Origin: Rossellomorea marisflavi
Lineage (GTDB): Bacteria; Bacillota; Bacilli; Bacillales; Bacillaceae_B
Assembly: GCA_003667865.1 (NCBI GenBank)
Contig: CP033051.1
Span: 1,819,501 to 1,883,500 of the forward strand
Reading direction: 5' to 3'
Length of the DNA stretch: 64,000 nt
The translations under genes and the position numbers were made by a program. Below the pieces are notes generated by a model. The model was not told the origin of the DNA. It ran no database searches and was given only the letters and a program-made list of their open reading frames with translations. This document shows, piece after piece, positions 53,247 to 63,529 of the stretch; positions within the stretch are counted from its first letter, which is position 1; every line of letters begins with the position of its first letter.

Positions 53247-53267
53247 GCACAGTACAGATTACTGTGC
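53247..53267. promoter_or_regulatory. Inverted repeat
   Basis: GCACAGTA and TACTGTGC are exact complements around CAGAT, 79 bp upstream of the HXXEE gene. Possible operator. No other feature is visible in 53169-53429. Confidence 0.35.
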
Positions 53268-53429
53268 CATAAAAGATCTTACTCCCTAAAAACTAAGCGA
53301 AATCAGTAAGACTCTTTTTAGATCATGATGATTAATAGGTGGTATATAGTTCTCACCTATTAATTAGCCACATTTAGTATATAAAATTTCTCCATGTCTA
53401 TTAATTCCTCTACAACCCTAGAATTCTTA

Positions 53430-53470
53430 CAAAAAATAAAAATAAGGTGCTACCCTAAGCAGCACCCTAC
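53430..53470 (-). terminator. Terminator of the GH43 gene
   Basis: On the minus strand GGTGCT pairs with AGCACC, followed by TTATTTTTATTTTTT. Confidence 0.75.
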
Positions 53471-53481
53471 TTCTATCAAAA

Positions 53482-54465
53482 TTAAGATGGATACGGCTCA
53501 ATCGTCTGAATCGTACCGTCCTCGTTGTAATGTAACTCCGCAAACTTCACACTTCTCTTATGATCAACACCACCAGATAAAGAGCAATCATGGTAGAACA
53601 AATACCATTTGTCTTCAAATTTTACAATAGAATGGTGTGTTGTCCATCCAAGTACAGGCGTTAAAATTTTCCCTTTATAAACAAACGGTCCTGTTGGATT
53701 TTCACTTACTGCATATACAATGCTATGCGTCGTACCTGTAGAATAAGAAAGATAGTAAAGGCCATTATGCTTATGAACCCATGCCCCTTCAAAGAACCTT
53801 CTTTCCTCATCACCTGCTAAGATCGGATTGCCATCCTCATCTACGATGGCAATCTCTTGTGGTGCTTCGCTGAATGACAGCATATCATCCTGTAATGCTG
53901 CTACTCTTGGACCTAATGCAGGTTCATTCTCAGCTGGTCCTGTTGCATCTGGAGAAAAGGTACCCGTTTGCCACTTCTCAAGTTGGCCACCCCATAGTCC
54001 ACCAAAGTATACGTATGCTTTGTTGTCATCATCAACGAATACAGCTGGATCAATGCTGTAGCTACCTGGAATATAATTCTCTTGTGCTGTAAATGGACCT
54101 GATGGAGAAGAACTTGTCGCCACTCCAATTCGGAATATTTCATCCTTGTCTCTTGCTGGGAAAAATAGATAGTACGTATCGTTTTTGTACGCAGCATCTG
54201 GAGCCCATAACTGTTTCGTTGCCCAAGGAATGTCGTTTACATGTAACACCTGTCCATGGTCGACACAAGGAGAATTCATATTATCCATGGATAAAACATG
54301 GTAGTCTTCCATCGCATATTGATCCCCATTATCATTAGAAGGTCCATTATGATCAAGGTCATGTGATGGGTAGATATACAGCTTTCCTTCAAAAACATGT
54401 GCAGATGGGTCTGCTGTAAAAATATGCGTTACAATCGGTTCATTCTGTTTCGTATTATTCTTCAT
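53482..54465 (-). CDS. GH43-family glycosidase (xylosidase/arabinofuranosidase)
   Basis: 327 residues from the ATG preceded by AAAGGGGATG; the frame is open further upstream but overlaps xylR. No signal peptide, so it is cytoplasmic. The five-bladed propeller family GH43 is clear: catalytic-base Asp in FTADPSAHVFEGKLYIYPSH near residue 19, the second acid in SIDPAVFVDD near 138, and general-acid Glu in RRFFEGAWVHKHNGLYYLSY near 224. It should release xylose or arabinose from short oligosaccharides. It is the second gene behind xylR (58-bp gap), part of the xylan block. Confidence 0.88.
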   Translation of the reverse strand: MKNNTKQNEPIVTHIFTADPSAHVFEGKLYIYPSHDLDHNGPSNDNGDQYAMEDYHVLSMDNMNSPCVDHGQVLHVNDIPWATKQLWAPDAAYKNDTYYLFFPARDKDEIFRIGVATSSSPSGPFTAQENYIPGSYSIDPAVFVDDDNKAYVYFGGLWGGQLEKWQTGTFSPDATGPAENEPALGPRVAALQDDMLSFSEAPQEIAIVDEDGNPILAGDEERRFFEGAWVHKHNGLYYLSYSTGTTHSIVYAVSENPTGPFVYKGKILTPVLGWTTHHSIVKFEDKWYLFYHDCSLSGGVDHKRSVKFAELHYNEDGTIQTIEPYPS

Positions 54466-54523
54466 ACTGTCATCCCCTTTTAAATGGTTTGTATTGTTTT
54501 GAAATCCTTTATGATCAACTCTA

Positions 54524-55684
54524 CTAAGGTGTTTTAGCCTCTTCCTTAATAAACCGTTCCACGACAAAGGCTGACATACCAAGTGCTGTCGAATAGGTTT
54601 CAAGGCTAGAGAAGTCTAGTTGAATATCGTTTTGATGATGAGTAAGCGTAAGTTTTTCAATGGTCGCTTGGATCGGCTGTTCGATCCACTCTTTTGCTAA
54701 AGCAAGTCGATTTCCTATCATCACTTGGTCAGGGTTAAAGGTATTAATAATGTTATTAATTCCATATCCAAGATACGTGCCAATTTGGCGGAAAATATGG
54801 TGAGCAGATTCATCACCGTCTTTTGCGAGCTGTATCAGTGATTCAAGAGAATCTGTGAGCTCACTAGCCATTTCCAGTAAAGCATGCTCAGAAGCATACA
54901 CTTCCCAGCAGCCTCTACTTCCACAGCTACAAGGCTTTCCGTTCATATCAATGACCATGTGGCCCATTTCACCTGAAAAGCCATTTTTACCTTGATACAA
55001 TTCTTTGTTTAAAATAATTCCTACACCAATTCCAATGCCAGCACTAACGTATAGTAGGTTCTCATAATCTTGACCTTTTCCAAACTGCTGTTCTCCAACA
55101 GCACCGGCATTTGCTTCGTTTTCAATGATTACAGGGTACGAGAATAAGCTTTCGAGATCATTTTTTAACTGGATATTTGTCCATCCCAAGTTTGGTGCAA
55201 GTAGGACGGTTCTTTCTTTGTTGACGATTCCAGGCACACCAACTCCAATTCCTACAATCCCATACTTACTTTTTGGCATTTCTTTGATAAGAGACTGAAC
55301 CATTTCCTGAATGATGTTCATAATCGTTGGATAGGGAGTCCTGTTAACGGATTGATGCTTTTCGCTTATGATGTTTCCTTTTAAGTCTGTTAACAAACAT
55401 AGAACATAGTTCACACCAATATCAATGCCAATCGCATAACCTGCAACTTTATTGAAATGAAGAATAACCGGACGGCGCCCGCCACTAGATTCTCCTGGAC
55501 CAGACTCGTATATAAGTTCTTCCTCTAAAAGTTCATTAACGAGAGAGGAAACGGTTGCTTTATTTAAACCAGAAAACTGAGAGATGTCTGCTCTTGAAAG
55601 CGGTTCTTTTTCAGTAATAAGCTGTAGAACAAGTGCTTTATTATTTTTCTTAACAATTTGTTGATTCCATGTCATGGTTTCCAC
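54524..55684 (-). CDS. xylR: Xylose repressor XylR (ROK family)
   Basis: 386 residues, GTG start with AAGGAG upstream. The N-terminal winged helix (LSRADISQFSGLNKATVSSL, about 30-50) is followed by SGGRRPV, typical of XylR/NagC. The ROK domain shows GIDIGVNYVLCLLTD, ENEANAGAVGEQQFG and the zinc motif CSCGSRGCWEVYASE. In Bacillus, XylR blocks xyl genes and lets go when xylose binds. Closely similar to B. subtilis XylR along its length. Two matching operators flank the divergent GH52 and xylA promoters, and one lies in the gap directly before this gene, so it probably represses itself. Confidence 0.93.
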   Translation of the reverse strand: METMTWNQQIVKKNNKALVLQLITEKEPLSRADISQFSGLNKATVSSLVNELLEEELIYESGPGESSGGRRPVILHFNKVAGYAIGIDIGVNYVLCLLTDLKGNIISEKHQSVNRTPYPTIMNIIQEMVQSLIKEMPKSKYGIVGIGVGVPGIVNKERTVLLAPNLGWTNIQLKNDLESLFSYPVIIENEANAGAVGEQQFGKGQDYENLLYVSAGIGIGVGIILNKELYQGKNGFSGEMGHMVIDMNGKPCSCGSRGCWEVYASEHALLEMASELTDSLESLIQLAKDGDESAHHIFRQIGTYLGYGINNIINTFNPDQVMIGNRLALAKEWIEQPIQATIEKLTLTHHQNDIQLDFSSLETYSTALGMSAFVVERFIKEEAKTP

Positions 55685-55727
55685 GAATACAAGCTCCTTA
55701 CGTAGTAGTATTCTTAGTTTATCATAA

Positions 55728-55756
55728 ACTTAGTTTATTGAATATACAAAGTTTGT
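55728..55756. promoter_or_regulatory. XylR operator 1
   Basis: ACTTAGTTTATTG...ACAAAGTTTGT: the left arm ACTTAGTTTATT is identical to the left arm of operator 2, and the right arm diverges. It lies in the xylR/GH52 gap and overlaps the -35 region of the promoter at 55743. Confidence 0.75.
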
Positions 55757-55771
55757 GTTAGGTGTTATAAT
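55743..55771 (+). promoter_or_regulatory. Promoter of the GH52 gene
   Basis: TATACA, a 17-bp spacer and TATAAT. The operator covers the -35 half. Confidence 0.6.
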
Positions 55772-55909
55772 GAATTCAATTCGACCCCTGAGTATAACTT
55801 GTACGGTCTTATAAGACGTAAGGGTTACAGAGTCGTAATAAAATTGTCGCCATCTAATCATGGAAACTTACTATTAAAATACTACATTTTAGAAAGTAGG
55901 GAGAAAAGA

Positions 55910-58060
55910 TTGAGTAAGAATATGTTTTTCAATGCACATCATTCACCCATTGGGTCATTTTCGAGCTTTACTCTCGGATTTTATGGAAAGGGTGGGGGAC
56001 TAGATTTAGAATTAGGTCGTTCACCAAAGAAAAATGTTTTCATCGGTGTTGAATCATTAGAACAAGAAGGCATGTACGACGCACTTCCATTCTATGAGAT
56101 TGTAGAGGATGAAAGTAAGCGCTACGATATTGAAAATATGGATCCCGATCCAGACAAACCAAAGATTATTTTGCCATTCGAAAAGGATGACATTATCCGT
56201 GAGTTTGAATTAGGGACGGACTCATGGAAGGCCGGAGATTTAACATTTACAATCTATTCTCAGGTTCAATCGGTACCAGATCCTGCAACGGCAGAGGATG
56301 AAGAATTGAAGAAAACACTGATCCCAGCAGTATGGGCAGAGCTAACAATCGATAACACAAAGGGAAATAGAAGCCGCAGAGCATTTTTTGGTTATGAAGG
56401 TAGTGACCCGTACAGCTCAATGCGGAGGTTAGATGATACATGTAATGGACTTGCAGGTGTTGGACAAGGACGTTTAACAGGAATTGCTTCAAATGATCCT
56501 GATGTCAAGTCAGCTCTTCACTTTAGTTTAGAAAATATCCTAACAACGCCATTTGAGGAAAACTGGGCATTTGGTCTTGGACCAGTCGGTGCTCTCGTTA
56601 TGGATGTTCCAGCAGGGGAGAAGCGTAGCTATAAATTTGCAGTATGCTTCCATCGAAACGGCTTTGTAACAGGAGGTATGGATGCATCGTATTATTACAC
56701 GAAATATTTTCCGAATATTGAAACGGTAGCAGAATATGCGCTAGAGAATTTCGATGAGTTCACGGATCGAGCAAGACAAGCGAATGAATTGGTCAATAAT
56801 GATGATTTATCTGATGATCAAAAGTTTATGATGACACATTCCATTCGTAGCTATTACGGATCAACACAATTGCTGGAGACTGAAGGCGAGCCGTTCTGGG
56901 TTGTGAATGAAGGGGAATATCGTATGATGAACACCTTCGATCTAACCGTTGACCAGATTTTCTTTGAGTTAAAAATGAATCCGTGGACAGTGAAAAATGA
57001 GCTGGATATGTTTGTGAACCGTTTTAGCTACGAGGATCAAGTTCGTTTTCCAGGAGATGAAACGGTTTATCCTGGAGGGATCAGTTTTACACATGATATG
57101 GGTGTTGCGAATACCATTTCACGTCCGCATTATTCATCATATGAACTGTATGGTTTAGATGGCTGCTTCTCTCACATGACGTACGAGCAGTTAGTAAACT
57201 GGGTGCTATGTGCATCGGTGTATGTGGAACAAACAGGGGATCAGCAGTGGTTTGATGCGAATTTTGATATCTTTGTACGTTGCTTTGAGAGTATGTTACA
57301 TCGTGATCATCCTGAAGAGGAGAAGAGGGACGGTATTATGGGTCTTGATTCAACTCGAGTAATGGGTGGAGCTGAGATTACGACGTATGATAGCTTAGAT
57401 GTTTCACTAGGTCAGGCGAGAAATAATATCTATCTAGCAGGGAAAACTTGGGCGTCGTATATAGCGCTAGAAAAGTTATTTAAGGAAAAAGGATTGGAAG
57501 ACTTGGCAGCACAAGCAGGAAAGCAAGCTGAAAAATGTGCGTCAACCATCGTAGCACATGTTACACCAGATGGGTATATTCCAGCCGTCATTAAAGAGGG
57601 GAATGATTCAAAAATTATTCCTGCTATTGAAGGCTTAATCTTCCCGTATTACACAAATAACCATGATGCTCTAGATCCGAATGGCCGTTTTGGAGAGTAT
57701 ATTCAAGTATTAAAGAATCACCTCAAAACAGTCTTAACAGAAGGTGTCTGCTTATTTGAAGATGGTGGATGGAAGATTTCATCAACTAGTAATAACTCAT
57801 GGTTAAGTAAAATCTATCTTTCTCAATTTATCGTACGTGAAATTCTTGGCTTTGAGTGGGATGAAAAAGGAGCAAGAGCAGATGCTGCTCACGTAGCATG
57901 GCTGACGCATCCAGTCTTATCTGTTTGGAGCTGGAGTGACCAAATTATTTCAGGTGAAATCTCTGGAAGTAAGTACTATCCGCGTGGTGTTACGAGTATT
58001 TTATGGCTTGAGGAAGGTAAGAAAACAGCCTCAGTAGGAACGTCAACACAACAAGCATAG
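55910..58060 (+). CDS. GH52 beta-xylosidase
   Basis: 716 residues from TTG 55910, with GGGAGA upstream; 37 open codons before it look non-homologous. The family start is recognisable (FFNAHHSPIGSFSSFTLGF), and the sequence tracks Geobacillus GH52 beta-xylosidase (about 705 residues) to the end (SKYYPRGVTSILWLEEG). By comparison, Glu336 in NEGEYRMM should be the nucleophile and Asp494 in TTYDSLDVSLG the acid, near Glu335 and Asp495 of the Geobacillus enzyme. GH52 members are retaining and cleave xylose from the non-reducing end of xylo-oligosaccharides. It has no signal peptide, so the oligosaccharides must be imported first. Under XylR control. Confidence 0.93.
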   Translation: MSKNMFFNAHHSPIGSFSSFTLGFYGKGGGLDLELGRSPKKNVFIGVESLEQEGMYDALPFYEIVEDESKRYDIENMDPDPDKPKIILPFEKDDIIREFELGTDSWKAGDLTFTIYSQVQSVPDPATAEDEELKKTLIPAVWAELTIDNTKGNRSRRAFFGYEGSDPYSSMRRLDDTCNGLAGVGQGRLTGIASNDPDVKSALHFSLENILTTPFEENWAFGLGPVGALVMDVPAGEKRSYKFAVCFHRNGFVTGGMDASYYYTKYFPNIETVAEYALENFDEFTDRARQANELVNNDDLSDDQKFMMTHSIRSYYGSTQLLETEGEPFWVVNEGEYRMMNTFDLTVDQIFFELKMNPWTVKNELDMFVNRFSYEDQVRFPGDETVYPGGISFTHDMGVANTISRPHYSSYELYGLDGCFSHMTYEQLVNWVLCASVYVEQTGDQQWFDANFDIFVRCFESMLHRDHPEEEKRDGIMGLDSTRVMGGAEITTYDSLDVSLGQARNNIYLAGKTWASYIALEKLFKEKGLEDLAAQAGKQAEKCASTIVAHVTPDGYIPAVIKEGNDSKIIPAIEGLIFPYYTNNHDALDPNGRFGEYIQVLKNHLKTVLTEGVCLFEDGGWKISSTSNNSWLSKIYLSQFIVREILGFEWDEKGARADAAHVAWLTHPVLSVWSWSDQIISGEISGSKYYPRGVTSILWLEEGKKTASVGTSTQQA

Positions 58061-58113
58061 TTTGGATAATGAGTACCATATCGATTTTATAAGCTACATT
58101 TTTTCATAAAATA

Positions 58114-58142
58114 ACTTAGTTTATTGGATAGACAAACTAAGT
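58114..58142. promoter_or_regulatory. XylR operator 2
   Basis: ACTTAGTTT and AAACTAAGT are exact complements at the ends of the 29-bp site, with ATTGGATAGAC between. It is placed over the -35 box of the xylA promoter. Confidence 0.85.
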
Positions 58143-58157
58143 TGCCCATGCTATACT
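58129..58157 (+). promoter_or_regulatory. xylA promoter
   Basis: TAGACA, a 17-bp spacer and TATACT. The -35 box lies within the XylR operator. Confidence 0.7.
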
Positions 58158-58190
58158 TTTAGCAAATAAAGGCTCTAACGCGGACCCTTT

Positions 58191-58204
58191 TGTAAGCAGT
58201 TACA
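58191..58204. promoter_or_regulatory. Candidate cre (CcpA) site before xylA
   Basis: TGTAAGCAGTTACA matches the consensus TGWAANCGNTNWCA except for A at the central G. It lies about 35 bp after the promoter, where CcpA would block elongation. Confidence 0.55.
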
Positions 58205-58246
58205 TAGGTGGTCTTAAAAACATAAAACATAGGGAGGAATAACCAA

Positions 58247-59569
58247 ATGGCTTATTTCGAAACAGTTAACAAAGTACAATACGAAGGTACTTCATCTACA
58301 AATCCATTTGCATTCAAATATTATAACCCAGAAGAAAAAATTAACGGCAAAACAATGGAGGAACTTCTTCGATTCTCCGTAGCATACTGGCACACATTCA
58401 CTGCTGATGGTTCTGATCCATTTGGAGCTGGTACAGCTCTTCGTTCATGGGACCGTTTCCAAGGATTAGACCTAGCAAAAGCTCGCGTAGAAGCTGCTTT
58501 TGAACTATTTGAAAAACTTGGTGTTCCCTTCTTTGCTTTCCATGATGTTGATATTGCTCCAGAAGGAAGCACACTAAAGGAAACAAATGAAAACCAAGAT
58601 GTCATTGTTTCAATGATTAAGGAATACATGAAAACGAGTAAAACGAAGCTGCTTTGGAATACAGCGAATATGTTCACAAACCCTCGTTATGTTCATGGTG
58701 CTGCAACATCACCAAATGCTGATGTGTTTGCCTATTCAGCAGCAAAAGTAAAAAAAGCGTTAGAAGTTGCAAAAGAGCTTGGCGCTGAAAACTATGTATT
58801 CTGGGGTGGTCGTGAAGGGTACGAAACACTTCTAAATACAGATATGAAGCTTGAGCAAGATAACCTAGCACGCTTCTTCCATATGGCAGTAAATTATTCA
58901 AAAGAAATCGGATTAGATGTTCCATTCCTAATCGAGCCAAAACCAAAAGAGCCAACGAAGCATCAATATGATTTTGATGTAGCTACAGGTCTAGCATTCT
59001 TACAAAAATATGATCTAACAGACTACTTCAAGTTCAATATTGAAGCAAACCATGCAACACTTGCAGGGCATTCATTTGAGCATGAGCTAAGAACGGCACG
59101 TATTAATGGTATGCTTGGGTCAGTTGATGCGAACCAAGGTGACACATTACTTGGCTGGGATACGGATGAATTCCCAACAGACTTATATTCTAATACTCTA
59201 GCAATGTACGAAATTCTGAAAAATGGTGGACTAGGCAAGGGTGGTCTAAACTTTGATGCGAAAGTACGTAGAGGATCATTCGAAGCTGAGGATCTTTTCC
59301 ATGCACACATCGCAGGAATGGATGCATTTGCAATCGGCCTAAAAGTAGCGAACAAACTAATTGAAGACAAGGTTCTAGATGGATTTGTTGAAGAGCGTTA
59401 CAGCAGCTACAATGAAGGAATCGGAAAGAAAATCGTAGAAGGAACGACAAACTTCCGCGAGCTTGAAGAGCATGCTCTTCAATTAACAGACATTACAAAT
59501 CAATCAGGTAGAACAGAGCGTTTAAGAGCACAACTGAACAAATATTTATTAGAGGCTCTTCAAGCGTAA
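58247..59569 (+). CDS. xylA: Xylose isomerase
   Basis: 440 residues, the usual class II length. It converts D-xylose to D-xylulose with two divalent metals. Visible are [12 protein letters not shown] near residue 99 (catalytic His-Asp), the [14 protein letters not shown] segment, and the metal-binding [16 protein letters not shown] near 229-244 with Glu in [16 protein letters not shown] and Asp in [15 protein letters not shown] stands before the ATG. It lies 186 bp after the GH52 gene with its own promoter, operator 2 and cre-like site; xylB follows 89 bp on. Confidence 0.97.
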   Translation: MAYFETVNKVQYEGTSSTNPFAFKYYNPEEKINGKTMEELLRFSVAYWHTFTADGSDPFGAGTALRSWDRFQGLDLAKARVEAAFELFEKLGVPFFAFHDVDIAPEGSTLKETNENQDVIVSMIKEYMKTSKTKLLWNTANMFTNPRYVHGAATSPNADVFAYSAAKVKKALEVAKELGAENYVFWGGREGYETLLNTDMKLEQDNLARFFHMAVNYSKEIGLDVPFLIEPKPKEPTKHQYDFDVATGLAFLQKYDLTDYFKFNIEANHATLAGHSFEHELRTARINGMLGSVDANQGDTLLGWDTDEFPTDLYSNTLAMYEILKNGGLGKGGLNFDAKVRRGSFEAEDLFHAHIAGMDAFAIGLKVANKLIEDKVLDGFVEERYSSYNEGIGKKIVEGTTNFRELEEHALQLTDITNQSGRTERLRAQLNKYLLEALQA

Positions 59570-59658
59570 ACGTCTATACTTTTCTAAAAATAGAATAAAA
59601 GAAACATGTGCTGGTAGTATTTTACTCCAGCACATTTTCATAAAAAGGGATGATTGAG

Positions 59659-61158
59659 ATGAAATATGTAATTGGTGTAGACCTTGGAACAAGCGCTGTC
59701 AAACTACTTCTCGTAAATCAAAAAGGTGAAGTATGCAAGGAGCTTTCAAAATCGTACCCTCTTATTATTGAAAAATCCGGCTATAGTGAACAAAATCCGG
59801 AAGAGTGGGTAGAGAAAACAACTGAGGGTTTGAAGGAACTACTGGATCAATTTGAAGGAAATGTAGATGACATTGAAGGAATTAGTTTCTCAGGTCAAAT
59901 GCATGGACTTGTCTTACTAGATGAGCAAAAGAAAGTATTACGAAATGCAATCCTATGGAATGATACAAGAACAACTCTGCAATGCAAAGAAATTTATGAT
60001 GCAATCGGGCAGGAACGATTACTGGAGATTACGAAAAACCCCGCATTAGAAGGCTTTACACTACCGAAAATTTTATGGGTCAAAGAACATGAACCACAAC
60101 TGTTTGAGCAATCACATGTCTTTATGCTTCCGAAGGATTATCTTCGTTACCGAATTACAGGAGCCATTCATATGGACTATTCTGATGCGGCAGGAACGTT
60201 ATTATTAAATGTTGCTAAGCGTGAGTGGAGCGAGGAGCTTCTAAACGCATTCGGTCTATCCTCAACATTTTGTCCACCATTAGTTGATTCTCATGAGTAT
60301 GTTGGAAATGTAACACCTGAATTTTCAGCACAAACTGGGTTATCACAGAATACAAAGGTATTTGCAGGTGGTGCAGATAATGCTTGTGGAGCAATTGGTT
60401 CTGGAATTCTAACTGAAGGAAAAACCTTATGTAGTATCGGTACTTCAGGTGTTGTTCTTTCCTATGAAGAAAAGAGTAAGCTTGACTTTGAAGGAAAAGT
60501 ACATTACTTCAATCATGGAGAAGAGAATGCTTTCTATACAATGGGAGTTACACTTGCAGCAGGCTATAGTTTAAGCTGGTTCAAGGATACATTCGCAAAG
60601 GATGAACCATTTGAAGCATTACTTGAAGGAATAGAGGACGTTCCATCAGGTAGCAATGGATTACTTTTTACTCCGTATATCGTTGGTGAACGCACACCAC
60701 ATGCAGATTCAACAATCCGTGGATCGTTCATTGGAATGGATGCTAGTCACGAACGCAAGCATTTCACGCACGCTGTTCTTGAAGGAATTACATTCTCACT
60801 ACACGAATCAATTGAAATTTTTAGAAATAGTGGAAAGACAATTGATACAATCATTTCAATCGGTGGCGGAGCAAAAAACGAGACATGGCTACAAATGCAA
60901 GCTGATATTTTCAATGCAAGAATTGAAAAGCTTTCAAGCGAACAGGGACCAGGAATGGGTGCAGCAATGCTAGCAGCGTACGGCTCAGGATGGTATCCAT
61001 CACTGAAAGCATGTGCTGATGAGTTTATTAAAATATCAAAATCATATGAGCCAATTCGAGAAAATGTTGAAGTCTATAAAGAGTTATTTGCAGTTTATCA
61101 ACAAACATATACACAAACAAAAGAATTAAATGAGAGCTTAAAAGCGTTTCGAAAGTAA
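59659..61158 (+). CDS. xylB: Xylulokinase
   Basis: 499 residues, FGGY kinase family. It phosphorylates D-xylulose to xylulose 5-phosphate with ATP. The N-terminal ATP/phosphate loop GVDLGTSAVKLLL, substrate motif SFSGQMHGLV, central GGADNACGAIGSG and C-terminal SIGGGAKNETWLQ are all present. The ATG at 59659 is used because AAGGG lies about 12 bases upstream; an ATG at 59650 is too close to it. It follows xylA directly and probably shares its transcript. Confidence 0.96.
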   Translation: MKYVIGVDLGTSAVKLLLVNQKGEVCKELSKSYPLIIEKSGYSEQNPEEWVEKTTEGLKELLDQFEGNVDDIEGISFSGQMHGLVLLDEQKKVLRNAILWNDTRTTLQCKEIYDAIGQERLLEITKNPALEGFTLPKILWVKEHEPQLFEQSHVFMLPKDYLRYRITGAIHMDYSDAAGTLLLNVAKREWSEELLNAFGLSSTFCPPLVDSHEYVGNVTPEFSAQTGLSQNTKVFAGGADNACGAIGSGILTEGKTLCSIGTSGVVLSYEEKSKLDFEGKVHYFNHGEENAFYTMGVTLAAGYSLSWFKDTFAKDEPFEALLEGIEDVPSGSNGLLFTPYIVGERTPHADSTIRGSFIGMDASHERKHFTHAVLEGITFSLHESIEIFRNSGKTIDTIISIGGGAKNETWLQMQADIFNARIEKLSSEQGPGMGAAMLAAYGSGWYPSLKACADEFIKISKSYEPIRENVEVYKELFAVYQQTYTQTKELNESLKAFRK

Positions 61159-61254
61159 CTTCTGTGGTATTGACCCTATTTTGCATTGGCATCATAGGGT
61201 TTCTTAGTCTAAGGACATTAAGAAAATGAGAATTTAATATTTCTTAGTATTTTT

Positions 61255-61396
61255 ACAGAGTTGCTAGGAGCGGAAGGTGCTTGACTCCTGCGGGACATAG
61301 CCGGAATGGTGAGACCCCGCATGAGCGTAGCGAAGAGGAGGCTCACCCCGGCCCCGCGGAAAGCAAGCACCTGGAGCGGAAAGCAACGGTCTCTGT
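61255..61396. repeat. GC-rich Bacillaceae-type intergenic repeat
   Basis: A GC-rich stretch in an AT-rich background. The blocks GACTCCTGCGGGA, GAGACCCCGCATGAGCG, GAGGAGGCTCACC and CCGCGGAAAGCAAGCACC, with GGAGCGGAAAGCAACGG at the end, match a repeat I recognise from many Bacillus genomes. Outer arms ACAGAG...CTCTGT close it. A weaker hairpin (CCCTAT...ATAGGG) sits at 61174-61199. Confidence 0.75.
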
Positions 61397-61442
61397 TAAA
61401 AGAGTCCTTAATACTCACTTTGCATAGAATAGGAGAGAAACA

Positions 61443-63455
61443 ATGAACAAAATACTTGAACAATCCGTTGAGGTTAAAGCAGTCAATACCATCCGTACAC
61501 TAGCAATTGATGCCGTTGAAAAAGCGAACTCTGGGCATCCTGGTATGCCAATGGGAATGGCACCAACAGGGCACGTCCTTTTTTCAAAAATCATGAAGCA
61601 CAACCCTTCAAACCCAACCTGGTTTAACCGTGATCGTTTCGTTCTATCAGCAGGACATGGATCCATGCTGCTCTATAGCTTATTACACTTAAGTGGCTAC
61701 GATGTCACGTTAGACGACCTCAAACAGTTCCGCCAATGGGGAAGCAAAACCCCTGGACACCCAGAGTACGGCCATACACCAGGAGTTGATGCAACAACAG
61801 GACCGCTTGGCCAGGGAGTAGCAATGGCTGTCGGGATGGCGATGGCAGAGACTCATTTAGCTGCTGTCTATAATCGTGAATCTTTACCAGTAGTGGATCA
61901 TTTCACATATGCCATCTGTGGAGACGGCGATATTATGGAGGGCGTTTCGGCAGAAGCCGCCTCTTTAGCTGGGCACTTGCAGCTTGGTAAGTTAATTTTA
62001 ATCTATGATTCTAACGATATTACCTTAGATGGAGAGGCGAATCTATCGTTCTCAGAAGATGTGGAAAAACGATTTGAAGCATACGCCTGGCAGGTGATTC
62101 GTGTTGAGGAAGAGAATAATCTCGATGCCCTTCAAGCAGCCATAGAAAAAGGAAAGCAGGATTCTACAAGACCAACGCTTATTGAAGTGAAGACCACATT
62201 AGGATTCGGAAGTCCGAATAAGGGTGGTAAAGGTGGAAAACAAGGGACACATGGTGCACCACTTGGAGCTGAAGAGGTAAAGCTTACAAAAGAATACTAC
62301 GGTTGGCCACAAGAAGAATTCTATGTTCCTGAAGAAGTAAAAGAGTACTATGAGCAAGTGAAAAATAAAGGAATAGCAGAGAACCGATTATGGGAACAAT
62401 TATTTGATCAGTATAAACAAGAATATCCAGAGCTAGCCTTGCAGTTAGAAATGGTGATAAAAGGAGAGCTTCCGACTGATTGGGATGGTGACATTCCAGA
62501 ATATGAGCTTGGGTCATCCATTTCGACACGAGTGGCATCAGGGCACGTGTTAAATGCGCTAGCGAAAAAGGTTCCGAATGTAATTGGTGGTTCAGCAGAT
62601 TTAGAATCGTCTACGATGACACATTTAGAAGGATTCGGAACGTTCTCTGCAGAACAGTATGAAGGAAGAAATGTGTATTTTGGTGTTCGTGAATTTGCTA
62701 TGGCAGGAATCTCTAATGGGATGTCCTTACACGGTGGAGTAAGACCGTTTGCTTCTACATTCTTTGTATTCTCAGACTATCTGCGTCCAGCAATCCGTTT
62801 ATCCGCTTTAATGAATCTACCCGTTACATATGTCTTTACTCATGACAGTATTTTTGTAGGAGAAGATGGACCAACTCATGAACCAATTGAACAACTGGCT
62901 GCACTTAGAAGTATTCCGAATCTGACAGTCCTTCGTCCTGCTGACGCCAATGAAACGGCTGCTGCTTGGAAGTATGCAATGGAAAATCAAGAAGGACCCG
63001 TAGCGTTGGTGTTAACAAGACAAAATCTAACGGTCCAAATTGATGCAAAAAAGGCAGAAGATAACGTAAGAAAGGGTGCTTATATTCTATTTGAAGAAGA
63101 GGGCACACCGGAGGTTCAGCTATTGGCAACAGGATCAGAAGTAGACTTGGCGATTAAGGTAAGCGAAGAACTTAACAAGGATGGAATCCATACACGTGTT
63201 GTTAGCATGCCAGCTTGGGAATTATTTGATAAGCAGTCAAGAGACTACCAGGATGCTATTCTTCACAAGGACATTTCATTACATGTTGCGATTGAATTGG
63301 GATCCCCTCAAGGATGGGCACAGTATATAGGAAGAGATGGGCTGATGATTGGAATAAATACCTTTGGTGCATCTGCTCCTGGAGCAAAAATTGCAGAGGA
63401 GTATGGATTTACTGTTGATACAATCGTAAGCAAGATTAAAGCGCGTTTACAATAA
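61443..63455 (+). CDS. tkt: Transketolase
   Basis: 670 residues, normal length. It moves two-carbon units between pentose phosphates using thiamine diphosphate, linking xylulose 5-phosphate to glycolysis. Visible: [15 protein letters not shown] near 25-40, the cofactor motif [19 protein letters not shown] with later NDI near 150-190, and in the pyrimidine domain [19 protein letters not shown] with the catalytic Glu near 412. GGAGAG precedes the ATG. Placement after xylA-xylB suggests use in xylose growth; a second housekeeping copy may exist elsewhere. Confidence 0.95.
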   Translation: MNKILEQSVEVKAVNTIRTLAIDAVEKANSGHPGMPMGMAPTGHVLFSKIMKHNPSNPTWFNRDRFVLSAGHGSMLLYSLLHLSGYDVTLDDLKQFRQWGSKTPGHPEYGHTPGVDATTGPLGQGVAMAVGMAMAETHLAAVYNRESLPVVDHFTYAICGDGDIMEGVSAEAASLAGHLQLGKLILIYDSNDITLDGEANLSFSEDVEKRFEAYAWQVIRVEEENNLDALQAAIEKGKQDSTRPTLIEVKTTLGFGSPNKGGKGGKQGTHGAPLGAEEVKLTKEYYGWPQEEFYVPEEVKEYYEQVKNKGIAENRLWEQLFDQYKQEYPELALQLEMVIKGELPTDWDGDIPEYELGSSISTRVASGHVLNALAKKVPNVIGGSADLESSTMTHLEGFGTFSAEQYEGRNVYFGVREFAMAGISNGMSLHGGVRPFASTFFVFSDYLRPAIRLSALMNLPVTYVFTHDSIFVGEDGPTHEPIEQLAALRSIPNLTVLRPADANETAAAWKYAMENQEGPVALVLTRQNLTVQIDAKKAEDNVRKGAYILFEEEGTPEVQLLATGSEVDLAIKVSEELNKDGIHTRVVSMPAWELFDKQSRDYQDAILHKDISLHVAIELGSPQGWAQYIGRDGLMIGINTFGASAPGAKIAEEYGFTVDTIVSKIKARLQ

Positions 63456-63464
63456 GTTTTACAG

Positions 63465-63499
63465 CGAGAAAGAGAGCAGAAGGTGTGTTCTCTTTCTCG
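63465..63499 (+). terminator. Hairpin between tkt and the esterase gene
   Basis: CGAGAAAGAGA and TCTCTTTCTCG pair perfectly over 11 bp, but no T tract follows. It may process or stabilise the RNA rather than end it. Confidence 0.4.
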
Positions 63500-63529
63500 G
63501 TACGAAAAAAGTAAGCGGGAGGCAAGCCA

